Source: a virus. From it: 64,000 bases of DNA. The DNA is taken from positions 27,174-91,173 of the IMG/VR virus record IMGVR_UViG_3300025030_001449. One strand, written 5' to 3'. The notes beneath the pieces are model-generated. The model did no database searches. It was not told the origin of the DNA and worked only from the letters and a program-made list of their open reading frames with translations. Numbering within the stretch: position 1 is the first letter of the stretch; every line of letters starts with the position of its first letter. Below, one piece after another: positions 52,720 to 61,071 of this stretch. The translations under genes were made by a program, and so were the position numbers.

Positions 52720-53499
52720 TTATTCTCCAGATAAAACTGTATTTCCTGATAATGTTATAAAATCACTATCTACCTCTTGAAACATTATAATTTTTTGTAC
52801 TGCAGGTTTTATTTCAAATTCATCTTCGTTTTGAATATAGCCCATAAGATTAAAATTATAAACCTGTTTATAAAACCTATCACCACTAAAATCTTCAATT
52901 GTTGATTCATCACTTGGGTCATCTTCTAAAATTATTGGCATATAAAAATTTTTTATTTTTGTATAAGATTGCCTTGAAGAAAAATCAGTTAAAATTAATT
53001 CAGCGAATTTATTTATGTCCTGAATATATTTTGAAAGAAAAAATAATTGGAAGCGGCAGTCGACCTGAATTGGTTGTGGTATCTTATAAATATCTGCTCC
53101 TCGATAAGATGAAAAGGTTGGTACTCTCATATAAGTAAACGTTTTACGTCCAGGAATATTATATAGTTTATTTAATGATGTCCCAGGTGCTGGTGGAGAT
53201 GATCTTCTTATACTAATAAGTGGCATAATTGGATTTTTATCTTTATCAAGATATTTCCACGATTTAGAAAATTCGGCCCAGCGTTCAGATGGTAAAAAAA
53301 CAACTGGAATTTTCTTACCATCTAATGTAAAATTTAATTCTTCAATAAATTCTTTAAATCCATTTTCCAGATCTTTAATAGAAATACCAGGGGGAAAATA
53401 GGATGTTTTAGGATCTACCGAATTAAGTAATTCGTCTATACGCTCTTGGCCACGTTTAGCTGGCGATATATTAACTTGACGCTTTTTTGGCATACTCAT
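52720..53499 (-). CDS. gp15-like tail terminator or sheath stabiliser candidate
   Basis: 259 residues, near T4 gp15 (272). IYKIPQPIQVDCRFQLFFLS then KYIQDINKFAELILTDF resembles the gp15 strand-helix core in which the tail-terminator subunits assemble on the last tube ring. The N terminus is basic (MSMPKKRQVNISPAKRGQER). The family match is by eye only. Convergent with tyrS. Confidence 0.5.
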   Translation of the reverse strand: MSMPKKRQVNISPAKRGQERIDELLNSVDPKTSYFPPGISIKDLENGFKEFIEELNFTLDGKKIPVVFLPSERWAEFSKSWKYLDKDKNPIMPLISIRRSSPPAPGTSLNKLYNIPGRKTFTYMRVPTFSSYRGADIYKIPQPIQVDCRFQLFFLSKYIQDINKFAELILTDFSSRQSYTKIKNFYMPIILEDDPSDESTIEDFSGDRFYKQVYNFNLMGYIQNEDEFEIKPAVQKIIMFQEVDSDFITLSGNTVLSGE

Positions 53500-53518
53500 A
53501 AATAATATCTTTTATTTA

Positions 53519-53529
53519 TTAATAAATAC
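53519..53529 (-). promoter_or_regulatory. late-type box, diverged
   Basis: TTAATAAATAC (plus strand), 19 nt from the start codon at 53499. It overlaps the plus-strand promoter region at its right end. Confidence 0.35.
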
Positions 53530-53565
53530 TTGTTTATTTCAATTATTTTACTTACCTTTGTATTC
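53529..53565 (+). promoter_or_regulatory. Bacteroidetes-type promoter
   Basis: CTTGTTTATTTC, then TACCTTTG at 53553-53560. It is nearly the same as the one at 44336. Confidence 0.8.
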
Positions 53566-53583
53566 TAAAACTTAAAATAAAAT

Positions 53584-53715
53584 GGAAGATCAATTACTAA
53601 AGAAAAATTAATCAAGGATAGTATTGAAAGAAATTTTTGGGTTATTTATCCTGCATGGAAATTTACTCAAAATAAAGATAAACTATTGAATTTAATTCCT
53701 GAATATCCAGAATAA
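53584..53715 (+). CDS. small protein, start codon out of frame
   Basis: The first ATG after the promoter (53582) gives only nine codons. One frame over, an open stretch reads GRSITKEKLIKDSIERNFWV ... LLNLIPEYPE and stops at 53713-53715, 3 bp before the next ATG. It looks like a real 44-residue protein whose start needs a frameshift or a non-ATG codon, or contains a sequence error. Confidence 0.4.
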   Translation, partial: GRSITKEKLIKDSIERNFWVIYPAWKFTQNKDKLLNLIPEYPE

Positions 53716-53718
53716 ATT

Positions 53719-54090
53719 ATGAAAAAAAGAAAATATAAAATAGGAGATAAAGTTATTTTAATTGATAATCCTAGAGAGCTTGGTGAATCAAATAAATTTT
53801 ACAAAGATAAAGTATATAAAATAACAGATATTAAAATTGCCTATCAAAATAATACACAAATAATTAATTCTTTAGATAATTTAAACTGTTGTTTAGTAAA
53901 TACAAGATTTGAATATTATTATGAAAAATCATTAGATACCCTATCTACTAAAATATTTATTAGTACATCCTCAGGATATGGGGATTATAATATAATAAAA
54001 AAATTTATTGAAAAAGAAGAAACTTTGACACATGAAGAGCTCAAACAATGTGCTTTAATTTGGGAAAAATATAATAAAAATGAAAGATAA
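53719..54090 (+). CDS. SH3/KOW-like protein, paralogue of 58651-59091
   Basis: 123 residues. The N terminus KYKIGDKVILIDNPRELGES is KOW/SH3-like. The C terminus KEETLTHEELKQCALIWEKY is shared almost word for word with the protein at 58651-59091. Unknown role; two copies in one operon region. Overlaps pseT by 11 bp. Confidence 0.65.
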   Translation: MKKRKYKIGDKVILIDNPRELGESNKFYKDKVYKITDIKIAYQNNTQIINSLDNLNCCLVNTRFEYYYEKSLDTLSTKIFISTSSGYGDYNIIKKFIEKEETLTHEELKQCALIWEKYNKNER

Positions 54091-54988
54091 TCTAAAAGTA
54101 ATCATACTAATTGGCATAAGCGGTGCCGGTAAATCAACATGGGCAAAAGATTTTATTTCCAAAAATCAAAATTATGTCAGAGTTTCCAGAGATGAATTCA
54201 GATACATGTTAAAAAACCAACAAATATGTGAAAACAAAATTGAAAATTTAATAACTGAATTATGTGAAGATGTTATAATAAAAAGTTTAATTAAAAAACA
54301 AAATGTTATTATTGATAATACCAATCTTAAATTAAAATATATCAATAATTTTATTAAACTTGTTCAGGATTATGCAGATATTGAATATATATTATTTGAT
54401 ACATCAGTGGAAAAATGTATAGAAAGAGATAAAAATAGAGAAAAACAAGTGGGAGAAAAAATAATTAATAAAATGAACAATGATTTAAAAATTTTAAAAG
54501 AAAATTTTAATTTTCAATATGTTAAGAAAAATAAAACTAGAAAAATTATAAAACCTGATTTTAATTCTGAATTACCTAACGTAATTTGTTTTGATATAGA
54601 TGGAACCTTAGCATTAATGGGGGATAGAAGTCCATATGATTGGGATAAAATTAGTATTGATTCTCTTAATGAAATTGTTGCTGAACAAATTGAGTTTCAT
54701 AGATATATGAAAAGAAAAATAATTATTTTATCTGGCAGAGATTCTTCTTGTAAAGAATTAACAGAAAAATGGTTAAAAACAAATGGAATTAAATATGATT
54801 ATATTTTTATGAGAAAAGAAAATGATTTTAGAAAAGACAGTATTATCAAAAAAGAATTATATGAAGAAAATATAAAAGATAAATTTAATTTATTATGTGT
54901 TTATGATGACAGAATTTCTATAATTAAGATGTGGGCCGAATTGGGAATATTTTGTTTTAGTGTGAATCAAGATTTAAAATTTTATTAG
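54080..54988 (+). CDS. pseT: polynucleotide 5'-kinase / 3'-phosphatase (T4 Pnkp type)
   Basis: 302 residues, as T4 PseT (301). The N-terminal kinase has P-loop GISGAGKST (12-20) and VSRDEFRYML. The C-terminal HAD-type phosphatase has CFDIDGTLA (D172, D174), IILSGRDSS and VYDDRISIIKMWAELGI. It heals 2',3'-cyclic phosphate and 5'-OH ends so that an RNA ligase can seal tRNAs cut by host anticodon nucleases. No RNA ligase is visible in this window. Confidence 0.92.
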   Translation: MKDNLKVIILIGISGAGKSTWAKDFISKNQNYVRVSRDEFRYMLKNQQICENKIENLITELCEDVIIKSLIKKQNVIIDNTNLKLKYINNFIKLVQDYADIEYILFDTSVEKCIERDKNREKQVGEKIINKMNNDLKILKENFNFQYVKKNKTRKIIKPDFNSELPNVICFDIDGTLALMGDRSPYDWDKISIDSLNEIVAEQIEFHRYMKRKIIILSGRDSSCKELTEKWLKTNGIKYDYIFMRKENDFRKDSIIKKELYEENIKDKFNLLCVYDDRISIIKMWAELGIFCFSVNQDLKFY

Positions 54989-54998
54989 AATTTTAATT

Positions 54999-55337
54999 AT
55001 GAATAAAAAACAAATAAAAAAAATTATAGAAAAAATAAATATTGATAATTGGAATAACTGGGATTTAAAATCTGGTAAAATTTTAACTCGATTTAATCCT
55101 TTTTATTTTGATAATAATAATGTTAAAAATAGAATAGTAATCCTTACAGAATTAATAGGAAATTGGGAAAAATTATTAAATTCTAAAAAATATATAAAGG
55201 AACAATTAGAAAATTATTTAAAAGAGATTATTATAAAAAAATACTTTAAAAATAATGAAAAAATTACAATAAAATATGAACATGATATTCATTTTACGGA
55301 TATAAGTAACAACAAAGAAATAAATGAACAAGAATAA
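54999..55337 (+). CDS. unknown small protein
   Basis: 112 residues, lysine- and isoleucine-rich, probably helical (INIDNWNNWDLKSGKILTRF). It overlaps the phosphoesterase gene by 14 bp. Not recognised. Confidence 0.55.
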   Translation: MNKKQIKKIIEKINIDNWNNWDLKSGKILTRFNPFYFDNNNVKNRIVILTELIGNWEKLLNSKKYIKEQLENYLKEIIIKKYFKNNEKITIKYEHDIHFTDISNNKEINEQE

Positions 55338-55911
55338 AAAATATAATTCATCAGAAATAAATGTTTTTTTCAGCTCTGATTTTCACCACAGTCATGTAAA
55401 CATAGTTAAAGGAACAACTGTTTGGCCAGATACCTCTAGTTGCAGAAATTTTAATAGTATTCAAGAAATGAACCAAACAATTATTAATGGAATAAATAAT
55501 AAAGTTGGAGAAAATGATATTTTATATAATTTAGGGGATTGGTCATTTGGACATCCATCGAATATTCAATATTTCAGAAATCAAATTATCTGTAAAAATA
55601 TTCATCTAATATTGGGGAATCATGACAAATATATAAGAAAAAATAAAGATGATATTCAAAATATATTTTCTTCTGTTCAGAATTATGCAGAAATACAAAT
55701 TGATAATCAAAGAATAATATTATTTCATTATCCCATTGTTAGTTGGGCAGGAATGAAAAGGGAAACAATTCACCTATTCGGACACGTTCATTCAAAATAT
55801 CAAGGACAAGGAAAATCCTTGGACGTTGGAATTGATAATTATTATAAATTATTTGGTACTTATGAGCCTTTCTCATATAAAGAAATTTTAAAAATAACTG
55901 AAAATAAATAA
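55324..55911 (+). CDS. calcineurin-type metallophosphoesterase
   Basis: 195 residues. All five blocks are present: SSDFHHSH (D19, H21), LGDWSFG (D72), GNHDKY (about 98-101), LFHYP (about 134) and GHVHSKY (about 153). A small single-domain enzyme, probably a phosphodiesterase or nucleotide phosphatase. Its closeness to pseT suggests a role in RNA end processing, which is inference. Confidence 0.85.
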   Translation: MNKNKKYNSSEINVFFSSDFHHSHVNIVKGTTVWPDTSSCRNFNSIQEMNQTIINGINNKVGENDILYNLGDWSFGHPSNIQYFRNQIICKNIHLILGNHDKYIRKNKDDIQNIFSSVQNYAEIQIDNQRIILFHYPIVSWAGMKRETIHLFGHVHSKYQGQGKSLDVGIDNYYKLFGTYEPFSYKEILKITENK

Positions 55912-55916
55912 CAAAA

Positions 55917-56126
55917 ATGGCTTATACAAAACAAGATATTAAAGATTTTCTTGAAGATTACATATATGATAAGGGAGTTATTATTAATCATTTACCTAAA
56001 ATGGATTATAAAGATAAAATTATTGAAGATTGGCTTGAATTTGAAGATATCTGGGAAATATCCAAAATAACAAGAAAAACACCAACCCAAATTGTTAGTA
56101 TATTAAAAAATTGTGGGATATATTGA
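55917..56126 (+). CDS. small acidic protein
   Basis: 69 residues (MAYTKQDIKDFLEDYIYDKG). A possible helix-turn-helix-like stretch near the C terminus (IWEISKITRKTPTQIVSILK). Could be DNA-binding; not recognised further. Confidence 0.5.
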   Translation: MAYTKQDIKDFLEDYIYDKGVIINHLPKMDYKDKIIEDWLEFEDIWEISKITRKTPTQIVSILKNCGIY

Positions 56127-56147
56127 AAAAAAATAATTCACTTTTTA

Positions 56148-56184
56148 TTTGGATATGTCATTTATTTTACTTACCTTTGTATTA
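56148..56184 (+). promoter_or_regulatory. Bacteroidetes-type promoter
   Basis: TTTGGATATGTC at 56148 and TACCTTTG at 56172-56179, then AACTTAAAAACA before ATG 56211. Confidence 0.85.
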
Positions 56185-56210
56185 TTAAAATATATTAAAA
56201 CTTAAAAACA

Positions 56211-56585
56211 ATGAAAAAATTAATAATATTCTTACTTGTTATTTTAACATTAAATGTTAATGCACAAACATTTTATAACAAATATACAAGTTTTAATCCA
56301 TATAATGGCCAATCTCAAACATATAATAATAAAGAAAGAAATGATGATAATGATGGAAGGGATAGAAGATTTGAACTTGGAATTATTATTATGGGTGTTG
56401 GCCTAGTTACAATGTTAGCAGCAACATATTCTTACACTTCCTACAGTTATAATCAAAATTATTATAATTATGGATATAGTTATGCAAGAGAAACTGATAG
56501 ATATGTGTTTTTTACTGGTGTTGGATTATCTGTAACAGGCTTAACTATTTCTTTAGCTAATAGTGGGAAAAAATCAAGAAGATAA
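56211..56585 (+). CDS. exported membrane-associated protein
   Basis: 124 residues. The signal peptide LIIFLLVILTLNVNA|QTF has the A|Q cleavage pattern frequent in Bacteroidetes. Two more hydrophobic segments (about 56-71 and 99-115) flank a Tyr/Asn-rich loop. Unknown function; a host-envelope role is likely. Confidence 0.65.
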   Translation: MKKLIIFLLVILTLNVNAQTFYNKYTSFNPYNGQSQTYNNKERNDDNDGRDRRFELGIIIMGVGLVTMLAATYSYTSYSYNQNYYNYGYSYARETDRYVFFTGVGLSVTGLTISLANSGKKSRR

Positions 56586-56649
56586 CAACTGACCTGTTGG
56601 AAGAACATTTAAAATTGAAGGGAGTAACAACTAAATAAATTAAAATATC

Positions 56650-58638
56650 ATGTCTTGGTTTAATAAACAATTTGGAAATATGGAAACATCATTTGGTGAA
56701 AGAACCAAATCAACAAAAGGAAACAAAGGAACAAGTTTTTGGGGAAAAAGATTATTTGATTTTAATAATAATGATAAAGAACCCACAATTCTTGAAAGAA
56801 CTAAACTTCTTAAATCTGTAAGAAATTTTGTTAAAATATTAACTGGAAAGGATATTCCTGTTAGATATTCTTCTGAAGGGGAGGATAAAAGTTTTACTGA
56901 TAGTAAAACAATTACTATTTCTGGAAATGTATCAAAAGAATTTGATGCTACCTGTGGACTAGCAATGCATGAAGGAACTCATATTGTTTTAACTGATTTT
57001 GAAATTTTACATCAAATAATGGATGAAAAACAAAGGAAACAATTATTAGATAAAAAATATTTGAATTATATTGGGTTAATTAAAGATTTGTTAAATATTA
57101 TAGAGGACAGAAGAATTGACGATTGGCAATATAAAGAATCCCCAGGATATAAAATATATTATCAGGAAATGTATAAGAAATATTTTGAATCAGATAAAAT
57201 TAATGAATTAATAAACAACAAATTTGTAGTTTGTGAAGAAACAAAACAAAAAATAGATTTAACTGAAGAAACGGTACAAAACTATATGTTTTATGTTATC
57301 AATATAACTAACCCAAAAGTTAAAATGAATGAATTAAAAGGACTTCCAGAAATATGGAAATTAGTTGATATTAAAAATATTGATAGACTGGGTGATAATA
57401 AAAAAGGAACTAAAAAGGCATTGGGTGTTGCACTTAAAATTTTTGATATTATTGAAAAATATGTTACAAAAGAAGATATGAAAAAAAATGAGGGTGATAA
57501 AAGTAAAGATAATGAACCAATTGAATATGATGGGCCATTAAAAGATTTAAAATCAGGAAATGGTAAAGGAGGAAAACTTGTTAAATTGGGACCAAATGCA
57601 CTTAAAGAACTACAGAATTTATTAAAAAAACAAAAAGATTTTTTAAAAAGTTTGGTTAAAAAACAAAAAGTTGATTCTGAAACAAATAATAAAATTAATG
57701 TTTTAATAGAATCAGATACAGAAGAAATTGAAATAAAAAAACAACAAGATAGAGAATCCAATGATGGGGAACACAAAGTTATTACTGTCAATAACATTAC
57801 AATGAATACAATCCAATCAAACATATATAAAATATTTAATTATTATAATTCTTATCAGGATGAAAATGTTAATCGGGGGATAATGCTTGGAACCATGCTG
57901 GGGAAAAAACTTCAAACAAGGCAAGAAGAAAGAACTTTAATAACACCCAGATTAAATATCGGGAAAATTGATAAAAGAAGATTATCAAATTGCGGTTATG
58001 GTTCAGATGATATATTTTTTACCAAAACTACAGATAAATATGGAGATATATCAGTTCATATTTCATTAGATTTAAGTGGTTCAATGACTGGTAATAAATG
58101 GACAAATACAATGATTTCTGCTATTGCTATTGCAAAAGCAGCATCAATGACAAAAGGAATAAGAGTTCAAATATCATTGAGATATTCTGATGGTATTAAT
58201 GATAACCAACCTGAGCAAGCAATTGTTATTAATTTTTATGACTCAAAAATTGATAGTCCTAATAAATTGAAATGGTTTAAATATGTTTCACCTCATGGTT
58301 GTACTCCAGAAGGATTATGTTATGAGGCACTTATGACTAAAATTATGAAACCACTTTTAAATAAAAATTCTTTATTTATTAATTATTCTGATGGATATCC
58401 TGGAATGTGTACTATGGGAACACAAGAGGGAATAATAATTACAAAACAAGCAGTTAATAAAATAAGAAATTCTGGGGTTGAAATACTGTCTTTCTTTATT
58501 AATGAAAATGGTTTAGATGATATGAATTCATTTAAAGAAATGTATGGAAAAGGTACAACAAATATTAATGTTACAAGTTTAATACCGTTAGCAAAAGAAT
58601 TAAATAAGAAATTTCTTCAAATGGGAAAACTTAATTAA
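56650..58638 (+). CDS. VWA protein with zincin-like motif (CobT-like)
   Basis: 662 residues. Near residue 107 MHEGTHIVLTDFE contains HExxH. Residues about 280-370 are charged linker and helix. The C-terminal von Willebrand A domain has the MIDAS start DLSGSMTGNKWT (474 on), later YVSPHGCTPEGLCYEALM and NYSDGYPG. Together with the MoxR/CobS-type ATPase at 59302 it forms the ATPase plus VWA pair known from cobaltochelatase and MoxR systems, which act on metal insertion or protein remodelling. The target here is unknown. Confidence 0.8.
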   Translation: MSWFNKQFGNMETSFGERTKSTKGNKGTSFWGKRLFDFNNNDKEPTILERTKLLKSVRNFVKILTGKDIPVRYSSEGEDKSFTDSKTITISGNVSKEFDATCGLAMHEGTHIVLTDFEILHQIMDEKQRKQLLDKKYLNYIGLIKDLLNIIEDRRIDDWQYKESPGYKIYYQEMYKKYFESDKINELINNKFVVCEETKQKIDLTEETVQNYMFYVINITNPKVKMNELKGLPEIWKLVDIKNIDRLGDNKKGTKKALGVALKIFDIIEKYVTKEDMKKNEGDKSKDNEPIEYDGPLKDLKSGNGKGGKLVKLGPNALKELQNLLKKQKDFLKSLVKKQKVDSETNNKINVLIESDTEEIEIKKQQDRESNDGEHKVITVNNITMNTIQSNIYKIFNYYNSYQDENVNRGIMLGTMLGKKLQTRQEERTLITPRLNIGKIDKRRLSNCGYGSDDIFFTKTTDKYGDISVHISLDLSGSMTGNKWTNTMISAIAIAKAASMTKGIRVQISLRYSDGINDNQPEQAIVINFYDSKIDSPNKLKWFKYVSPHGCTPEGLCYEALMTKIMKPLLNKNSLFINYSDGYPGMCTMGTQEGIIITKQAVNKIRNSGVEILSFFINENGLDDMNSFKEMYGKGTTNINVTSLIPLAKELNKKFLQMGKLN

Positions 58639-58650
58639 TTATTTTTAATA

Positions 58651-59091
58651 ATGAATAAAAAAATAAGAAATTATAAACCTGGAGATAAAGTTATCATTTT
58701 AAAAAATAATTATTGTAATCATAAGGTGGGAGATGTTGGATTTATCATAATGCAAAATCCAAATCCGGGTTTTAATAATTGTTGGGTTGTTGATGTAAAA
58801 AGAAAAATAAGTATATCTGGAAACTGGACACCTTATGTTTCCTATTTAGATGAAAATATTGAATATTATTATGAAAAACCATTAAAAGAATTAAGAAATA
58901 AAATATATAATGATTATTATAACACTTTATTTTTGGCTAAGGGAATTAAAATAAATAAAGATGTTTATGGAACAATAAGTAATTTTATTAATAAAGAAGA
59001 AACTTTAACAAATGAAGAGATTAAACAATGTGCATTAATTTGGGAAAAATATAATAAAAATTATGAAAAAATCAAAAAAAATAAAAAGTGA
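58651..59091 (+). CDS. SH3/KOW-like protein, paralogue of 53719-54090
   Basis: 146 residues. YKPGDKVIILKNN begins a KOW/SH3-like part. FINKEETLTNEEIKQCALIW matches the paralogue. Located between the VWA and AAA genes. Its end overlaps the next small gene by 29 bp. Confidence 0.65.
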   Translation: MNKKIRNYKPGDKVIILKNNYCNHKVGDVGFIIMQNPNPGFNNCWVVDVKRKISISGNWTPYVSYLDENIEYYYEKPLKELRNKIYNDYYNTLFLAKGIKINKDVYGTISNFINKEETLTNEEIKQCALIWEKYNKNYEKIKKNKK

Positions 59092-59224
59092 AAAAGAGCC
59101 AATGGAAGAAATTCCAGTCATAAATCTTGATGAAATTGAAATTAATGAAGAAAAAGAAACCAAACAAGAAGATAATAATGATAATAATATTTCAGAAAAT
59201 AATCCATTTGTTAGCAATAATTAA
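59063..59224 (+). CDS. 53-residue acidic protein with ENNPFVSNN tail
   Basis: MKKSKKIKSEKEPMEEIPVI starts a charged, probably disordered protein ending ISENNPFVSNN. The same kind of ending (ENENPFTTNN, SKENPFAKNN) occurs in the two next products, so the tail is probably a functional peptide. Starts inside the end of the previous gene. Confidence 0.6.
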   Translation: MKKSKKIKSEKEPMEEIPVINLDEIEINEEKETKQEDNNDNNISENNPFVSNN

Positions 59225-59231
59225 TTTTTTA

Positions 59232-59268
59232 TTTGGATATGTCAATTATTTTACTTACTTTTGTATTC
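59232..59268 (+). promoter_or_regulatory. Bacteroidetes-type promoter
   Basis: TTTGGATATGTC at 59232 and TACTTTTG at 59256-59263, then a TAACTTAATTTATTAACTT leader before ATG 59302. Confidence 0.85.
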
Positions 59269-59301
59269 TAATTAATAACTTAATTTATTAACTTAAAAAA
59301 A

Positions 59302-60531
59302 ATGAAAAAATTAAAAAAAGAAATGGAAAATCCACCCCAATTAACCAAAACTAAAAAACAAGTTCCAGAAACTAAAAATACTTATCAACCAATTGAAGGT
59401 GATATTATTAAAGTAACAAAACAAGATGATGGTAGAGTTTATTTTGCAAGCATTGTTGGAACAAATAGTGATGTTACTGACCATATTGATTTAGATATTA
59501 GAAAACAATCATATGAAAAAGGAAAGAATATTATTTTTGAAAACGGAGAATATCAATTAGTTGATAAAGATTATGTACCACAAATACCAGAAAATCAAAT
59601 ATTTGATATGAGTTTTGTACATAACAGTTATAAATATAAACCTAAAAAGCTTTTTATTAATGAATTAAAATGGAAATATCTTATAAGAAATATACTTAAG
59701 TCAAAGAATATTATTATGACTGGCCTCTCCGGTTCAGGAAAAACTATAAGTGCTTTTCATGCTGCCAGTACTTTAAAAAGAAAATTATTTAATATTCCTT
59801 TAGGTTCTACGCAGGACCCACGGGCAGCACTTATTGGAAATACTTTTTATAACAAAGAAAAAGGAACATTTTTTAATGAAAGCACATTTGTTCAGGCAAT
59901 TCAAACAGAAAATGCTGTTATTCTCTTGGAAGAATTATCAAGAGCACATCCTGAAGCATGGAATATTCTTATGCCTGTCTTGGACAAAGAACAAAACTTT
60001 TTAAAATTGGACGAAGCAGAAGGGCAGCCAGTAATTAAAGTTGCAAAGGGGGTTTCTTTTATTGCTACTGCAAATGTTGGAAGTGAATATACTTCAACAA
60101 GAGTATTTGATAGAGCACTATCTGACAGGTTTACAACTATTGAAATGGATGTACTTAACAAGGATGAAGAAGTTGAATTACTTACAATGTTATATCCAGA
60201 TATTAATAAAAAAACAATTGAAGCCCTTGCTAAAATAACACATGAAACAAGAAAAGATCAAGAATCAGAATCCCCCAAATTAAACACTGCAATTAGTACA
60301 CGAATGTCAGTTGAAATGGGAGAAATTATTAATGATGGATTTTCATTACTGGAAGCAATGGAAGTATGTGTTCTTCCGTTTTATAATTTATCTGGGGGCG
60401 CAGAATCAGAAAGAGAGTACATTATGCAACTCATTCAGAAACATTTGCCTAATGATGAAGATGATAAAGAATTAGTTGGTGATAAAAATGATGAACGAGA
60501 GAATGAAAATCCATTTACTACTAATAATTAA
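59302..60531 (+). CDS. MoxR/CobS-type AAA ATPase
   Basis: 409 residues. Walker A is GLSGSGKT (141-148), Walker B VILLEELSRAHPE (206 on), and the sensor region is FIATANVGSEYTSTRVFDRA then LSDRF, typical for CobS and MoxR ATPases with an arginine finger. The first 100 residues are a separate N-terminal domain. The acidic C-terminal tail ends ENENPFTTNN. It is the likely motor partner of the VWA protein. Confidence 0.88.
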   Translation: MKKLKKEMENPPQLTKTKKQVPETKNTYQPIEGDIIKVTKQDDGRVYFASIVGTNSDVTDHIDLDIRKQSYEKGKNIIFENGEYQLVDKDYVPQIPENQIFDMSFVHNSYKYKPKKLFINELKWKYLIRNILKSKNIIMTGLSGSGKTISAFHAASTLKRKLFNIPLGSTQDPRAALIGNTFYNKEKGTFFNESTFVQAIQTENAVILLEELSRAHPEAWNILMPVLDKEQNFLKLDEAEGQPVIKVAKGVSFIATANVGSEYTSTRVFDRALSDRFTTIEMDVLNKDEEVELLTMLYPDINKKTIEALAKITHETRKDQESESPKLNTAISTRMSVEMGEIINDGFSLLEAMEVCVLPFYNLSGGAESEREYIMQLIQKHLPNDEDDKELVGDKNDERENENPFTTNN

Positions 60532-60558
60532 ATTATTAATATTTTAAAAAAAAATAAA

Positions 60559-60759
60559 ATGAAAAAAGCTAAAAGATATTTTCCCTTTGATAATCAAAAA
60601 TTATCTAAATGTCATAATGTTCCTTTTATTGAGGGAACAAATTTATGTATTTTCTGTAAAAAACCTTCTCTTACAGTAATATCAGAAAAAAAGGAAGAAA
60701 TCGTAGATTTAAAAAGGGATAATATTTCAAAAGAAAATCCTTTTGCTAAAAATAACTAA
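60559..60759 (+). CDS. small zinc-type protein with NPF tail
   Basis: 66 residues. CHNVPFIEGTNLCIFCKKPS could bind a metal with three cysteines and a histidine. The C terminus is SKENPFAKNN, as in the neighbouring genes. Unknown function, probably linked to the ATPase. Confidence 0.6.
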   Translation: MKKAKRYFPFDNQKLSKCHNVPFIEGTNLCIFCKKPSLTVISEKKEEIVDLKRDNISKENPFAKNN

Positions 60760-60768
60760 ATGTGAAAA

Positions 60769-61071
60769 ATGACAACGGAGATACAAATTATAAAAGAACT
60801 TAATGTAATTTTTTATAAAAGAGGATGGAAATTATTGCCCCCAGATAATATCTATCAGAATGATAGTGAGCTTACATGGTATAAGGTTATTCTCAGTGAT
60901 GTTTATTTAGATAGAAGTTTTATACCTTATAAAAAACATTTAAATAAATTTACAATTGAAGAATTAGATAATTACGTTGTTGAATTTATTAACCCAGTAT
61001 GTAAAAAATATAAAATTGATAATATACATTTTGCTGATGAAGGAAAACCAAATAGTATACAAATTAAATGA
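60769..61071 (+). CDS. unknown protein
   Basis: 100 residues, alpha/beta (IIKELNVIFYKRGWKLLPPD). Overlaps the next gene by 4 bp. No known domain. Confidence 0.55.
   Translation: MTTEIQIIKELNVIFYKRGWKLLPPDNIYQNDSELTWYKVILSDVYLDRSFIPYKKHLNKFTIEELDNYVVEFINPVCKKYKIDNIHFADEGKPNSIQIK

Noticed and set aside
57291-57824. Minus-strand open frame of 177 codons
   Set aside because: Antisense shadow of the charged linker of the VWA protein, rich in Ser and Phe and without a promoter.
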